Of a DNA stretch of 64,000 bases, positions 42,301 to 49,653 are shown piece by piece. Where the stretch lies: positions 1,817,501 through 1,881,500 of the forward strand of contig NZ_CP047897.1 of assembly GCF_009913235.1 (NCBI RefSeq), read 5' to 3'. The position numbers and the translations under genes were made by a program. This DNA is from Nibribacter ruber. GTDB lineage: Bacteria; Bacteroidota; Bacteroidia; Cytophagales; Hymenobacteraceae. The notes beneath the pieces were generated by a model. The model saw nothing but the letters and a program-made list of their open reading frames with translations. It made no database searches and had not been told where the DNA came from. Positions within the stretch are counted from its first letter, which is position 1. Every line of letters begins with the position of its first letter.

Positions 42301-42947
42301 TACAGCCTTGGTCTTTGACCGAGATGTTGCGCCGTGAGAAAGAAGTGATTGGTTTCTACCTGTCGGGTCACCCGCTGGACCAGTTCAAGCTAGAGATTGA
42401 CTCATACTGCACCTGTAGCCTGGACCGCATTGAAGAGTTCAAAGGCCGTGACGTGAACGTGGCCGGCATCATTAGCAACGTGGTCATGCGGACCGGCAAA
42501 AACGGCAACCCATTTCTGCTCTTCTCTCTGGAGGACTATGACAACACCATGGGGCTGGCCTTGTTCGGCGAAGACTTCGTAAAGTTCTCACCCTATGTAA
42601 AAGAAGGCATGTACCTGTTCATCAGGGCCAAAGTAACCCTGCGCTACAAATCTGAGGACCAGTGGGAATTGAAACCGCTCTCTATGCAACTACTCAGCGA
42701 CGTGGCCGAGAAAATGAGCAAAGGCGTGCGCATGGACATTGACATCCGCAACATCAACGCCATGCTAATTGACCGCCTGGAAGAAGCCGCCGTCAACAGC
42801 CCTGGGCAGAAGAAACTTGAACTTGTGTTGACAGAACCGGGAGAACGCTTAGCCGTGGAATTGTTCAGCCGCAAGTACCGCATTGACCCGAAGGTCTTCT
42901 TGCAGAACGTGAAGGACTTGGGGGTAGCGACGTGTCAATTGATATAA
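39312..42947 (+). CDS. dnaE: DNA polymerase III alpha subunit
   Basis: The 1211-residue product is the replicative polymerase catalytic subunit. Residues 1 to about 280 form the PHP domain (HLHTHTQYSLLDGAAS, AMTDHGNMFG). The polymerase core has PGRGSAAGS and the acidic active-site motif PDIDIDFDD (near residue 458) plus the later catalytic Asp region. Helix-hairpin-helix and beta-clamp contact regions follow, and the C-terminal OB fold reads VNVAGIISNVVMRTGKNGNP. The length is normal for Bacteroidota DnaE. Start GTG 39312 gives the conserved MPDFSHLHTH. The upstream gap contains a palindrome but no clear TAnnTTTG element was found. Confidence 0.98.
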   Translation: MPDFSHLHTHTQYSLLDGAASISGLMKKAQADGMKAVAMTDHGNMFGAFNFVAEANKYNVKPIVGCEFYLVQDRHQKTFTKETKDVRHHQLLLAKDQEGYQNLAKLCSYSYIDGLYSKWPRIDKELLVKYHKGLIATSCCIGAELPQAILWKGEEEAEKLLKWWLDLFGDDYYIEIQRHGLMNIDNTGLSQEDVNQVLLRFAIKYNVKVICTNDSHYVEQTDWNAHDILLCVNTGEQESVPVGDFQTQYFRMMSGSGEVIYDTLTNIRNTYGHDENVRRMLYRIEEEQQKPRPQDRFGFPNDQFFFKSQAEMNQLFADVPFAVDNTNEIVDKITPPKLQRDILLPNFPLPPEHPTADLFLRHLTFEGAKKRYHEITPEVEERLNYELGIIETMGFAGYFLITQDFINKGRSMGVAVGPGRGSAAGSAVAYCVGITNIDPIKYALLFERFLNPERVSMPDIDIDFDDVNRQRVIDYVVDKYGKTQVAQIITFGTMAAKSSIKDVARAMDLPLSEANELAKMVPEVPGTTLAKAFIESPELASIRDGNDLRAKVLKLAEKLEGSVRNTGIHAAGVIIAPDDITNYIPVSTSKDSDLLVTQFDGKVIESAGMLKMDFLGLKTLSILKDAMALIKRNHGVEIDIDNIPLDDEKTYVLYQRGDTIGTFQFESEGMRMYLKDLKPTNIEDLIAMNALYRPGPMQFIPNFINRKQGREEVEYPHILLEPLLKNTYGIMVYQEQIMQTAQVLAGYSLGGADLLRRAMGKKDMKKMAQEREKFVAGAKEIHGIPAKQASEVFDVMEKFAQYGFNRSHSAAYSVVAYQTGYLKAHYPAEYMAAVLTHNMNDIKKVTFFIEEARKQQIQVLGPDVNESIHQFNVNQQGQIRFGMGAVKGTGEAAVEAIIEEREKTGPYTDVFDFAKRVNLRAVNKKTFESLAQAGAFDSFERYHRAQYIETPPGETINLLEKAVRFGNQYQAEKSAAQQSLFGGGGAVDMPLPKVPDVQPWSLTEMLRREKEVIGFYLSGHPLDQFKLEIDSYCTCSLDRIEEFKGRDVNVAGIISNVVMRTGKNGNPFLLFSLEDYDNTMGLALFGEDFVKFSPYVKEGMYLFIRAKVTLRYKSEDQWELKPLSMQLLSDVAEKMSKGVRMDIDIRNINAMLIDRLEEAAVNSPGQKKLELVLTEPGERLAVELFSRKYRIDPKVFLQNVKDLGVATCQLI

Positions 42948-42951
42948 GGAA

Positions 42952-43357
42952 TTATCTAAATAATTCTACAAATGAATTCAAACTTGAGTTACTCCACCCT
43001 ATTATCTTTAAAAATATTCGTGCCTTCATTTTACATAATAACCTAATAAAATATGAGGTGCTGCACTCCATTAATGAATACTTTTTCAATTTAATAGTGT
43101 AATATCGCTCCTTGTATAATTCTGGTATTACTACATCATATGATATTCTAGGAGTAGAGATTGAGGAGAATTTGAAAATTCTTAATAATAAAGTAGAAAT
43201 GGTTAAGGCGTACAGGTAGAACAACTTCCAAAATGAATTTAATCAAGTTCAAGTCGTCTGATAAAAATAGGCTGGAATAATATTGAAAATTACCAGTTCG
43301 GTCTGTCAGAGTATAGAAAGAGGTGGAGGGAATAGCTAATATAAATGTGCCAAACAA
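42952..43357 (-). pseudogene. Possible small membrane protein gene split by a frameshift
   Basis: Two overlapping minus-strand frames (43148-43357 and 42952-43224) can be joined near 43215: the first gives an N-terminal half ending IKFILEVV and the second continues LFYLYALTISTLLLRIFK with a hydrophobic helix and a basic tail. Together they would give one protein of about 130 residues. Both are low in GC. This may be a decayed gene or chance open frames in A/T-rich DNA; I recognise no family. Confidence 0.3.
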
Positions 43358-43368
43358 ATATAAATAAT

Positions 43369-43761
43369 ATGGGTTTATTTTCTAATCTAATGGATTCTTT
43401 CTTTAACAAGCAAAACCTTAAAGCAAAAGAAGGTTTTAAACAAGACCTAATAAAAAATATTCAAGCATTGATTGCTTATAAAGGTGAAAGTAATTTAAGT
43501 GTTCAAGACTTTGAAAAAGAGGTAATTTATTATGCTTGCGATATTCTATTACATCAAAAATCACAAGCAGGCAGATTCCCTTCAGATGAAGTTATGACGA
43601 GCATAATCAAGAACGTCACAGATGCTATGAAAGACCTGCTTCCAGAATATACAGAAAAGCATGCATTGTTTGCTCAAGAAGGAGTAAGAATTAATCTAAC
43701 TCAAGCACCGAATATGCAAGAAATAATTAGAGTGTATTATAATACAATATTTCAAAGATAG
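43369..43761 (+). CDS. Hypothetical protein in a low-GC island
   Basis: The 130-residue product starts MGLFSNLMDSFFNKQNLKAK and is mostly alpha-helical, with KEGFKQDLIKNIQALIAYKG and DEVMTSIIKNVTDAMKDLL as amphipathic helices. There is no signal peptide or membrane helix. I do not recognise it. ATG 43369 was preferred to a GTG eight codons upstream. The gene is A/T-rich compared with dnaE and trxA on either side, and it sits beside the RAYT gene and REP hairpins, so the whole 42950-44000 stretch looks acquired. Function unknown. Confidence 0.6.
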   Translation: MGLFSNLMDSFFNKQNLKAKEGFKQDLIKNIQALIAYKGESNLSVQDFEKEVIYYACDILLHQKSQAGRFPSDEVMTSIIKNVTDAMKDLLPEYTEKHALFAQEGVRINLTQAPNMQEIIRVYYNTIFQR

Positions 43762-43838
43762 TAGGCGATTTCCAAGTAAGTGTAAAGTTAGCCCAGCGCT
43801 TTGAGCACTATTCGAAAGCCAATCATCCGCCTCCGCTC

Positions 43839-43968
43839 TTCCGGATTTATCAATCCGGAAGTTATCTGTCGGGGATTTATCAATCCCCGTGCTCAAGCTT
43901 TCCCTATTAGCCTGCAACGGGGATTTGGAAATCCCCGACATAGTGGTTCGGGATTGGTAAATCCCGAA
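43839..43968. repeat. Cluster of four REP-type hairpins upstream of the RAYT gene
   Basis: Stems: TTCCGGATTTATCAATCCGG (from 43839), CGGGGATTTATCAATCCCCG (43870-43889), CGGGGATTTGGAAATCCCCG (43918-43937) and TTCGGGATTGGTAAATCCCG (from 43947). All share GGATTxxxxAATCC with compensating outer bases, as REP palindromes do. Confidence 0.9.
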
Positions 43969-44022
43969 CAGCGTCTAGATGGCAACTAGAAACTGAGTTT
44001 TTTATTTGCCGTAGCTCTTTAT

Positions 44023-44568
44023 ATGGGCATCAAAAACAAAATCCATGAAGGCCATCTACATTATTTGACATTAACAGTAGTGGATTGGATTGATGTTTTC
44101 ACTAGGCCTATTTATAGACACATCATTCTAGATTCACTCAAGTTCTGCCAAGAAAGGAAAGGGCTGGAATTATATGCTTGGGTTTTAATGAGCAATCACC
44201 TACACATGATCGCAGCAGCTAAAGATGGATTTCACCTTTCTGACATTCTCAGGGACTTCAAAAAATTTACAAGCAGAAGCATCGTGACAGCAATCCAAAT
44301 GGAAAATGAAAGCAGAAGAGAATGGATGCTGCACCGTTTCCAGTTTCCGGCCAATGTGCATTCCAAAGTAATCAACCACAAATTTTGGCAAGATGGGAAC
44401 GAGGCGAAGGAAATCCATTCCAACGAGTTCCTTCAACAGAAGCTTGACTACATTCATCAAAATCCAGTACGGGCCGAGATTGTGCAGGAACCAGAGCACT
44501 ATTTATACAGTTCCGCAATTGATTATGCGGGCGGCAAAGGACTCTTACCAATTATCCTGATTGATTAA
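44023..44568 (+). CDS. REP-associated tyrosine transposase (RAYT, Y1_Tnp/HUH family)
   Basis: The 181-residue product is a single-domain HUH endonuclease. The HUH motif is SNHLHMI (near residue 58) and the catalytic Tyr lies in LDYIHQNPVRAEIV (near residue 143), the standard RAYT C-terminal motif. The N-terminal HYLTLTVVDWIDVF and the YAWVLMSNHLH segment are also typical. RAYTs cut single-stranded REP hairpins and are thought to spread them. Four REP hairpins lie 55 to 185 bases upstream, exactly the expected arrangement. The gene appears complete. The 38-bp interspersed palindrome has a different sequence and is not an obvious substrate. Confidence 0.93.
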   Translation: MGIKNKIHEGHLHYLTLTVVDWIDVFTRPIYRHIILDSLKFCQERKGLELYAWVLMSNHLHMIAAAKDGFHLSDILRDFKKFTSRSIVTAIQMENESRREWMLHRFQFPANVHSKVINHKFWQDGNEAKEIHSNEFLQQKLDYIHQNPVRAEIVQEPEHYLYSSAIDYAGGKGLLPIILID

Positions 44569-44597
44569 CTCCAACTTGTCCTTCCCAAAAATTTCCC

Positions 44598-44605
44598 TAC
44601 CTTTG
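44598..44605 (+). promoter_or_regulatory. Orphan -7 promoter element
   Basis: TACCTTTG matches TAnnTTTG but no gene begins within the next 390 bases; a UUCG-loop hairpin begins at 44610. Confidence 0.5.
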
Positions 44606-44609
44606 TCTC

Positions 44610-44830
44610 AACCTTCGGGTTCTTGGCTTTTCCGGTTTAAAGTTGGCTTCCACCTCTTTCTACTAGAAAAGCCTTGCCTTTTTTAAGGAAGCCTCGTTCT
44701 GAGGTGAGCCCTTTCACGTTTCTCTGCCGCTGAAGGCAATTCTCAGAGAAGCCTTGCCGCCGATTCTGCCACCATTTTCTGGAATTAGCCAATCTGTCAG
44801 GGAGGCGCGTTCCTAACCTTTTCCCCGGAT
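44610..44830 (+). ncRNA. Candidate structured non-coding RNA
   Basis: Downstream of the orphan promoter the transcript would open with an AACC-TTCG-GGTT tetraloop hairpin (44610-44621). Long-range pairs such as TTGGCT (about 44643) with AGCCAA (about 44787), and local stems TTCTCTG/CAGAGAA and CCTC/GAGG, follow. I cannot assign it to 6S, tmRNA or another known family. It may equally be a long leader of trxA. Confidence 0.3.
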
Positions 44831-44847
44831 ATCAGTAGATATAGGCA

Positions 44848-44885
44848 CGTTTTAGGCTTCATTTTCAGAAATGAGCCCCAAAACG
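44848..44885. repeat. 38-bp interspersed palindrome, copy 19 (variant)
   Basis: CGTTTTAGGCTTCATTTTCA faces GAAATGAGCCCCAAAACG. The inner arms CATTT/AAATG replace TGTTTT/AAAACA yet still pair. Confidence 0.8.
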
Positions 44886-44952
44886 GTTTCCTGCAGGATA
44901 TTGACACACCTGACAGAAAAGCATAGCTTTACCAACTAAATAGAATTGGTTC

Positions 44953-44960
44953 TATATTTG
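44953..44960 (+). promoter_or_regulatory. -7 promoter element of trxA
   Basis: TATATTTG matches TAnnTTTG, 37 bases before the trxA ATG. Confidence 0.7.
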
Positions 44961-44997
44961 ACCAACAACTTCCATTAGCACATAAAAACGAAAAATC

Positions 44998-45324
44998 ATG
45001 GCACATAAAGCAATTGAGATCACCGATGCGAACTTTGAGGAGATCATCAACTCAGATAAACCTGTATTAGTAGACTTCTGGGCCGAGTGGTGCGGACCTT
45101 GCCGCATGGTGGGCCCCGTGGTAGAAGAACTGGCCGGCGACTATGAAGGCCGCGTGGTGGTAGGCAAAGTAGACGTGGACGCCAACCCGCAGACCTCTGC
45201 CAAATTCGGGATCAGGAGCATTCCTACGCTGTTGGTTTTCAAGAACGGACAAGTAGTAGACAAGCAAGTGGGCGCCGTTCCGAAGAACGTTTTGGCTCAG
45301 AAACTAGACGGCCAATTAGCCTAA
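44998..45324 (+). CDS. trxA: Thioredoxin
   Basis: The 108-residue product is a classical thioredoxin that reduces protein disulfides in the cytoplasm, itself reduced by thioredoxin reductase. The active site is AEWCGPCRM, and the cis-Pro loop is [13 protein letters not shown]. The buried Asp (LVDFWAEWC) and all core residues are present. Length and start at ATG 44998 are standard. It has its own promoter element and ends 53 bases before a hairpin terminator. A 32-bp inverted repeat begins two bases after its stop codon. Confidence 0.98.
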   Translation: MAHKAIEITDANFEEIINSDKPVLVDFWAEWCGPCRMVGPVVEELAGDYEGRVVVGKVDVDANPQTSAKFGIRSIPTLLVFKNGQVVDKQVGAVPKNVLAQKLDGQLA

Positions 45325-45325
45325 G

Positions 45326-45357
45326 TAGCCCCAGCCCAACCCCTCCCCCGTGGAGAG
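45326..45357. repeat. Left arm of a 32-bp inverted repeat
   Basis: TAGCCCCAGCCCAACCCCTC plus CCCCGTGGAGAG. It is exactly complementary to 45464-45495. The two arms enclose the trxA terminator and palindrome copy 20. Confidence 0.9.
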
Positions 45358-45376
45358 GGACTATTACTAAAAATAC

Positions 45377-45408
45377 AAAAGCCGCCCCTTCATTAGGAGC
45401 GGCTTTTT
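45377..45408 (+). terminator. Intrinsic terminator of trxA
   Basis: AAAAGCCGCCCC pairs with GGAGCGGCTTTT (one mismatch) and is followed by TTCGTTTTT, where the second T run belongs to palindrome copy 20. Confidence 0.9.
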
Positions 45409-45446
45409 CGTTTTTAGGCCAATTCCCATAAAAGAGTCCGAAAACG
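45409..45446. repeat. 38-bp interspersed palindrome, copy 20
   Basis: CGTTTTTAGGCCAATTCCCA faces TAAAAGAGTCCGAAAACG. It directly abuts the trxA terminator. Confidence 0.85.
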
Positions 45447-45463
45447 CATCACTTACTAAGCCT

Positions 45464-45495
45464 CTCTCCACGGGGGAGGGGTTGGGCTGGGGCTA
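45464..45495. repeat. Right arm of the 32-bp inverted repeat
   Basis: The complement of 45326-45357. Its last three bases form the stop codon of the minus-strand gene ending at 45493. Confidence 0.9.
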
Positions 45496-47418
45496 TTCGC
45501 AGCCACACAAACTCTTCTCGGCGGAGCAAATATCGGCGTAGCCTTGTTCTAACAACTTCAAACGTCCAGCCAAGCGTTGGTTGTGCTCTTTGAGCAAATC
45601 AGATTTGGGGTCAGCGGGCGGCGTTTTTTGAATACCCTCCAACTCGTAAATCTCCCGTTTCAACTCTTCCTTCTTTTCTCTCAGCCGTTGAATGTGCGCG
45701 GGTAAAGTGTCAGTGGGGAATTGTGTTTTAAAGGCGTTGTCCATGCAGGCATCCTGCTTGAGCCAGACAATTACATTGCGTTCAATCTGCTGGCCTAAGT
45801 CCAGGCGCCGAGCGCGTTCCTTCTCTAGTTGCTGTTCCTCTAAACGCTGGTTAAACACGCGCACGGACTGTTTCACCTCTTCGCGGCAGGTGCGACATTT
45901 GGTGGTAGAGGATTTATCCAGCAGGGCGTTGCGTTGGGCAATGGTCTCCTCGCTGGGGACGGCTTCGCGGAGACGGCTCACTTCTTTGGCGAACAAATCA
46001 TTGTACTGGGCACTTTCCAAACGGTTTACCTGACGCGTGAAAGCTTCTCCTTCTAAGGTAGTGGCTAAGAACTCTGGGCCGGGAAGCTCAACAGAATACA
46101 GCTTGTTCAGGTAGAATTCGCGCTGGGCCACGGTAAAAGGTTTACTCTGTTCCTGGTCCAGTTCCAGCAGTGTATTGACTAGTTCTTTGCCGTTTTTCAG
46201 GTTATGATCGGTTTCCAGATAGCCGTCTGCGCTGGCCAGAATGGATTGGTACTCGCCCTTGAAAATGCGTTGGTAGGTGCTGTTGCGGGCAAATTCGTTA
46301 TCGCGCTGGCGGGCCAAGGTTTTGAGGCGCTTGTAGTCTTGTATCACCGCGAACAGCGTTTTGGCGTTGGCCTCGGGGCTGTTGTTCTTGTAGTTGAGGC
46401 GGTAGCTGTTCAGGTTCTGCTTTAAATCGGCGAAGTTGCGCAGATACTCCACAAAGAACTTTTCCTGCTTGTAGGCATCATCGTTGACCAGGCCGGCGCT
46501 GTACGCCTGCTCAATGCGTACGCGGCGGCGCTCAATGGTCTCTGAAGAGATTTCGCTCCCGGTCAAGGCGTCCATCTTGTAGAGTGATTTGTAATTGGCC
46601 ACCACTAGCACCGGGTATTCCTTGAAATTGAGGGCCGCTTCCAACTTCTGCTTCTCAAACCCCTGCGGACTGTTGCTCAGCAGTTCGGTCAGGCGGGCGG
46701 TGCGCAAAGCAGGTACTTTGGCAAACGAAGGCACAAACACATATACCCTTACGGAATGCAGGCGCGTGTCAAAGTTTTGGCCTTCATACAGCCTGATGGT
46801 AGAGCTAAACTTATACTCCTGGCGCTTGGCCACATTCCGGATCAAATTCCCGAACTCGCCCACCAAAGACAGCATAGCGGTCTGCGGCGTGGCCAGTTTA
46901 CCGATGTTGGTGAGCTGGTTGGCGATGATGTTGAAGAAGACTTCGCGGCTGTCTGAGGTGAACAGCTTGGCCTCTATGACGGCGTCAATATTACGCTCAT
47001 CTGCCGCCAAGGGCAATTTGTCTATGATCCTGATGGCATCCAGATGATCAGAGATGCGGGTGGTGTATTCTTTCTTGGAGTTATCAATCGCGAAGTTGAA
47101 CAGCGGGTACACAATGGGTTGCTGCCCGAACAATTTAGCATTCTTCAACTGCGCCGAAATAAAGAGAGACTCCAGGTTGATGTAGTCGCGGCGTCTGGCT
47201 TTGGTAGTGCCCTGCTCCAGCTCATTGATGACCTGGGTGAACTGCCCCGCATTGAGCAGGTACATGTCTGTAGTGAGGTACTGCCACTCATCTGAGAACT
47301 CAAACTTGTCCACGTAGTTGTAGCCCAGCCGGGTTTCAATCATGTCCTGCGCCTGCGCCGTGGTGGCAAAGCAAAGCAATATCAGTAGGCAGATTTTTGA
47401 AAGTAATGGTGCTCTCAT
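45493..47418 (-). CDS. Large secreted protein of unknown function
   Basis: The 641-residue product has a signal peptide (LLILLCFATTAQAQ). The rest is mostly helical, with long charged helices such as LEEQQLEKERARRLDLGQQI and LREKKEELKREIYELEGIQK near the C-terminus that look like coiled coils. Cysteine pairs occur at TKCRTCREEV and at the very end, ICSAEKSLCGCE, and may form disulfides after export. The middle part has strand-rich segments (SVRVYVFVPSFAKVP). I do not recognise a family. The start ATG 47418 is well supported by the signal peptide. It faces trxA convergently and is divergent from the GT-C gene. Confidence 0.85.
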   Translation of the reverse strand: MRAPLLSKICLLILLCFATTAQAQDMIETRLGYNYVDKFEFSDEWQYLTTDMYLLNAGQFTQVINELEQGTTKARRRDYINLESLFISAQLKNAKLFGQQPIVYPLFNFAIDNSKKEYTTRISDHLDAIRIIDKLPLAADERNIDAVIEAKLFTSDSREVFFNIIANQLTNIGKLATPQTAMLSLVGEFGNLIRNVAKRQEYKFSSTIRLYEGQNFDTRLHSVRVYVFVPSFAKVPALRTARLTELLSNSPQGFEKQKLEAALNFKEYPVLVVANYKSLYKMDALTGSEISSETIERRRVRIEQAYSAGLVNDDAYKQEKFFVEYLRNFADLKQNLNSYRLNYKNNSPEANAKTLFAVIQDYKRLKTLARQRDNEFARNSTYQRIFKGEYQSILASADGYLETDHNLKNGKELVNTLLELDQEQSKPFTVAQREFYLNKLYSVELPGPEFLATTLEGEAFTRQVNRLESAQYNDLFAKEVSRLREAVPSEETIAQRNALLDKSSTTKCRTCREEVKQSVRVFNQRLEEQQLEKERARRLDLGQQIERNVIVWLKQDACMDNAFKTQFPTDTLPAHIQRLREKKEELKREIYELEGIQKTPPADPKSDLLKEHNQRLAGRLKLLEQGYADICSAEKSLCGCE

Positions 47419-47534
47419 GTGTTAACTTCGGTGCGTCTTCTCCCTCTAACGCAGAGGGCTCCCCTTCTTGTATCTTTTGCAAAGGTCGGGCTTTCAATGG
47501 CTTTTGCCAAGTGAAGGCGTTATAGAACCCGGTT

Positions 47535-47542
47535 TATATTTG
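47535..47542 (+). promoter_or_regulatory. -7 promoter element of the GT-C gene
   Basis: TATATTTG matches TAnnTTTG, 31 bases before ATG 47573, which supports that start. Confidence 0.65.
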
Positions 47543-47572
47543 CGAACTTTACCGGGCAACCCACTCCCTTGT

Positions 47573-49204
47573 ATGACGCTGTTTCTGCAACCGCTCTGGC
47601 AACTCTTCTCCAGGCCCGTCTTCTGGCTGGTGCTGGTCGTGAGTTTTACGCTGGCCTATTTCTTTCTGGAGCATGAAGGATTCTACTTCGGCGATGACCA
47701 TGACTACAGCCTGTTTGCCATGCAACTGCTGCAGGGAAAATTTCAGTTTGACAATTACTCCTTCTCGCATAGGTTCATGGTGTTTGTGCCCACGGCGTTC
47801 TTCTACTGGCTCTGGGGCCACAACGTCTACACCACCACCCTTTGGCCGCTTCTCTGCACCCTAGGCACACTGTACCTGCTGTACGCCACCTTCAAGAAAG
47901 ACCATCCGGTGGCCACGTGCTGGGCTTTGGTCTTGCTGGGGATGTACTATTTTCAATTGAACACGGTCAACTACCTGTACCCAGACAACATCCTGCTCTT
48001 CTTCACCACGGCTTGTCTGTTGATTTTATACAAGCTAAGAAACCCCCAGTCATTTTCTGCCAGGCAAGAAATTTACTGGGGCGTCTTGTTTGCGCTATTG
48101 AACTTACTGGCGTTTCTGACCAAGGAAACCATTGTCTACACGGTCCCTTTTTACCTGGCGCTGTTCTTTTTGCAGGTAAGAAGAAAGCAGAACATCAGGT
48201 TCTGGATAGCGGCAGCGGTGACGGGAGCGGTGTTATTAACTATTTATTTTGTTTCCTATAAAGTCTTCACCGGAGATGCCCTGCTACGTCTGCAAGACAT
48301 TGCCGCTACCAACACTGACCAGACCCGAAACGATTACCTCAACAGCCGATCGGCTACCTTGTTTCCGAGGCTTACTTACGGACCGCTTCTATTTTTTATA
48401 GGTTCTGCGCTGGCCATTCCGGTGGGGTTTGCCTTGCTTTCGTTTCTAAGATTCTCCAAGCCGGTCTCCTGGCGCGAACCCCACGGGTTCTGGTTGTTGG
48501 CCATGGCCTGCATGCTGCTGCCCATCTGGTTTGGCACGGCCACGGTAGACTTTTACAAACCCATGCCCCTTCTGCCACGCATGTTCCATCCCTTGCTTCC
48601 GGCGTTCTGCCTTACGGCTGGTCTGGCATTAGAGAAAGCTTGGAACCATAGAACCGCCTACCTCCTCTTGGCTGTGCTATTTGGCCTTAGCACCTGGATG
48701 GCCGGCGGCGATTTGTGGGTGATGTACGCGCCTCTGGCAGTAGTCTTCTTGGCGCTGTTCCTCTACAACAAACCTGTTCCCTTCTGGCTGGGCTTGGGAG
48801 CGGTGGCCGCCGTGACCAGCATTAGACCAGTATATTTTATCCTGAAGCCCACAGTCTCCTATTATTTTGAGCAGAAGAAAATCATAGACCAGCACCTACT
48901 TCATACTTCCGGGAAGCATGTGGTGCTCATGGACTCCACTATGCTCTGGGGTTATGAGTACTTTTATGGCTTTGACGTACCCAAGAATTACACATTCAAA
49001 CGCTATGAGAGGTTCACTGCCCAAGACCTGCGCGCCGACACGGTTTTCCTGCTCATTAACAACGGGGTACTGGAGCATCCAGAATTGATGATGACCCTCC
49101 GGGAAGAGGACATTCTCCACCAATTCCCGACGGCCAGATTGCTAGATCAGGAAAAGAAGGTGAAGCTGTTTTACCTTCCCAAAGATTCAACTGCTACCAA
49201 ATAA
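47573..49204 (+). CDS. GT39-like (ArnT/PMT type) membrane glycosyltransferase
   Basis: The 543-residue product is a polytopic GT-C enzyme. The first large periplasmic loop carries the acidic motif YFGDDHDYSLFAMQLLQG (from about residue 38), where the paired Asp act on a lipid-linked sugar donor. About eleven membrane helices follow, and the C-terminal 90 residues form a periplasmic domain (KHVVLMDSTMLWGYEYFYGF). Such enzymes move a sugar from polyprenyl phosphate to proteins, lipid A or glycans on the outer face of the inner membrane. The acceptor is unknown. ATG 47573 was chosen: the longer frame from 47468 would read through the TATATTTG promoter element. Confidence 0.85.
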   Translation: MTLFLQPLWQLFSRPVFWLVLVVSFTLAYFFLEHEGFYFGDDHDYSLFAMQLLQGKFQFDNYSFSHRFMVFVPTAFFYWLWGHNVYTTTLWPLLCTLGTLYLLYATFKKDHPVATCWALVLLGMYYFQLNTVNYLYPDNILLFFTTACLLILYKLRNPQSFSARQEIYWGVLFALLNLLAFLTKETIVYTVPFYLALFFLQVRRKQNIRFWIAAAVTGAVLLTIYFVSYKVFTGDALLRLQDIAATNTDQTRNDYLNSRSATLFPRLTYGPLLFFIGSALAIPVGFALLSFLRFSKPVSWREPHGFWLLAMACMLLPIWFGTATVDFYKPMPLLPRMFHPLLPAFCLTAGLALEKAWNHRTAYLLLAVLFGLSTWMAGGDLWVMYAPLAVVFLALFLYNKPVPFWLGLGAVAAVTSIRPVYFILKPTVSYYFEQKKIIDQHLLHTSGKHVVLMDSTMLWGYEYFYGFDVPKNYTFKRYERFTAQDLRADTVFLLINNGVLEHPELMMTLREEDILHQFPTARLLDQEKKVKLFYLPKDSTATK

Positions 49205-49218
49205 GAAAGCCCGAAATT

Positions 49219-49257
49219 CGATTTTGCCCTCTTTTTTGGGAATCAGGGTAAAAACAG
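49219..49257. repeat. 38-bp interspersed palindrome, copy 21 (degenerate)
   Basis: CGATTTTGCCCTCTTTTTTG faces GGAATCAGGGTAAAAACAG. It lies 14 bases after the GT-C gene stop. The match is weak. Confidence 0.55.
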
Positions 49258-49342
49258 AGGATAGTGATTGGGTGAACAGCCTTTTTGATTGATGCATTAA
49301 TTCATACTGCCCAACCACTTTTACTTCTGTTCCCAACAAAAT

Positions 49343-49358
49343 AGTTTAGCGCTAAACT
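49343..49358. repeat. 16-bp perfect palindrome
   Basis: AGTTTAGCGCTAAACT equals its reverse complement; it could be an operator-like site or chance. Confidence 0.5.
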
Positions 49359-49452
49359 TCTGCCGGTTTAGTTTGCCCACAAGGTCCTTTCAGGATGATA
49401 AATTAGTAAGGCATAAAGCACGCAAAGGCAGCCAAACTAGAAGAACAGACAG

Positions 49453-49490
49453 TCGTTTTTAGCCTATTTTCCAGAAAATAGGCTAAAAAC
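49453..49490. repeat. 38-bp interspersed palindrome, copy 22, perfect with compensating changes
   Basis: CGTTTTTAGCCTATTTTC pairs perfectly with GAAAATAGGCTAAAAACG around a CA loop. Two positions differ from the consensus on both arms. Confidence 0.95.
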
Positions 49491-49525
49491 GGGAGAGGCG
49501 CTGGCTTATGCCAGCGCCTCTCCCG
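49489..49525 (-). terminator. Strong hairpin abutting palindrome copy 22
   Basis: CGGGAGAGGCGC pairs with GCGCCTCTCCCG, with an inner TGG/CCA after a bulged C. On the minus strand it is followed by the T run of copy 22, so it can terminate the lipoprotein gene that ends at 49654. Confidence 0.75.
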
Positions 49526-49653
49526 TTTTCAAGAATCAGTGCCGCTCTAAAAGCAGATCTGAAGCCTCTCAGCCAAAGCTATAGTTCCCTTCTGCCAATC
49601 CAACATCCCCAAATTTCCAAATCCCAAATCTTCCCATCAAGAAAATTAGCACC

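Larger units (their letters stand above)
49258..49653. other. Gap of about 395 bases holding palindromes only
   Basis: No gene is seen. It contains a 16-bp perfect palindrome (AGTTTAGCGCTAAACT, 49343-49358), palindrome copy 22 and a strong hairpin (49489-49525). Confidence 0.6.
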
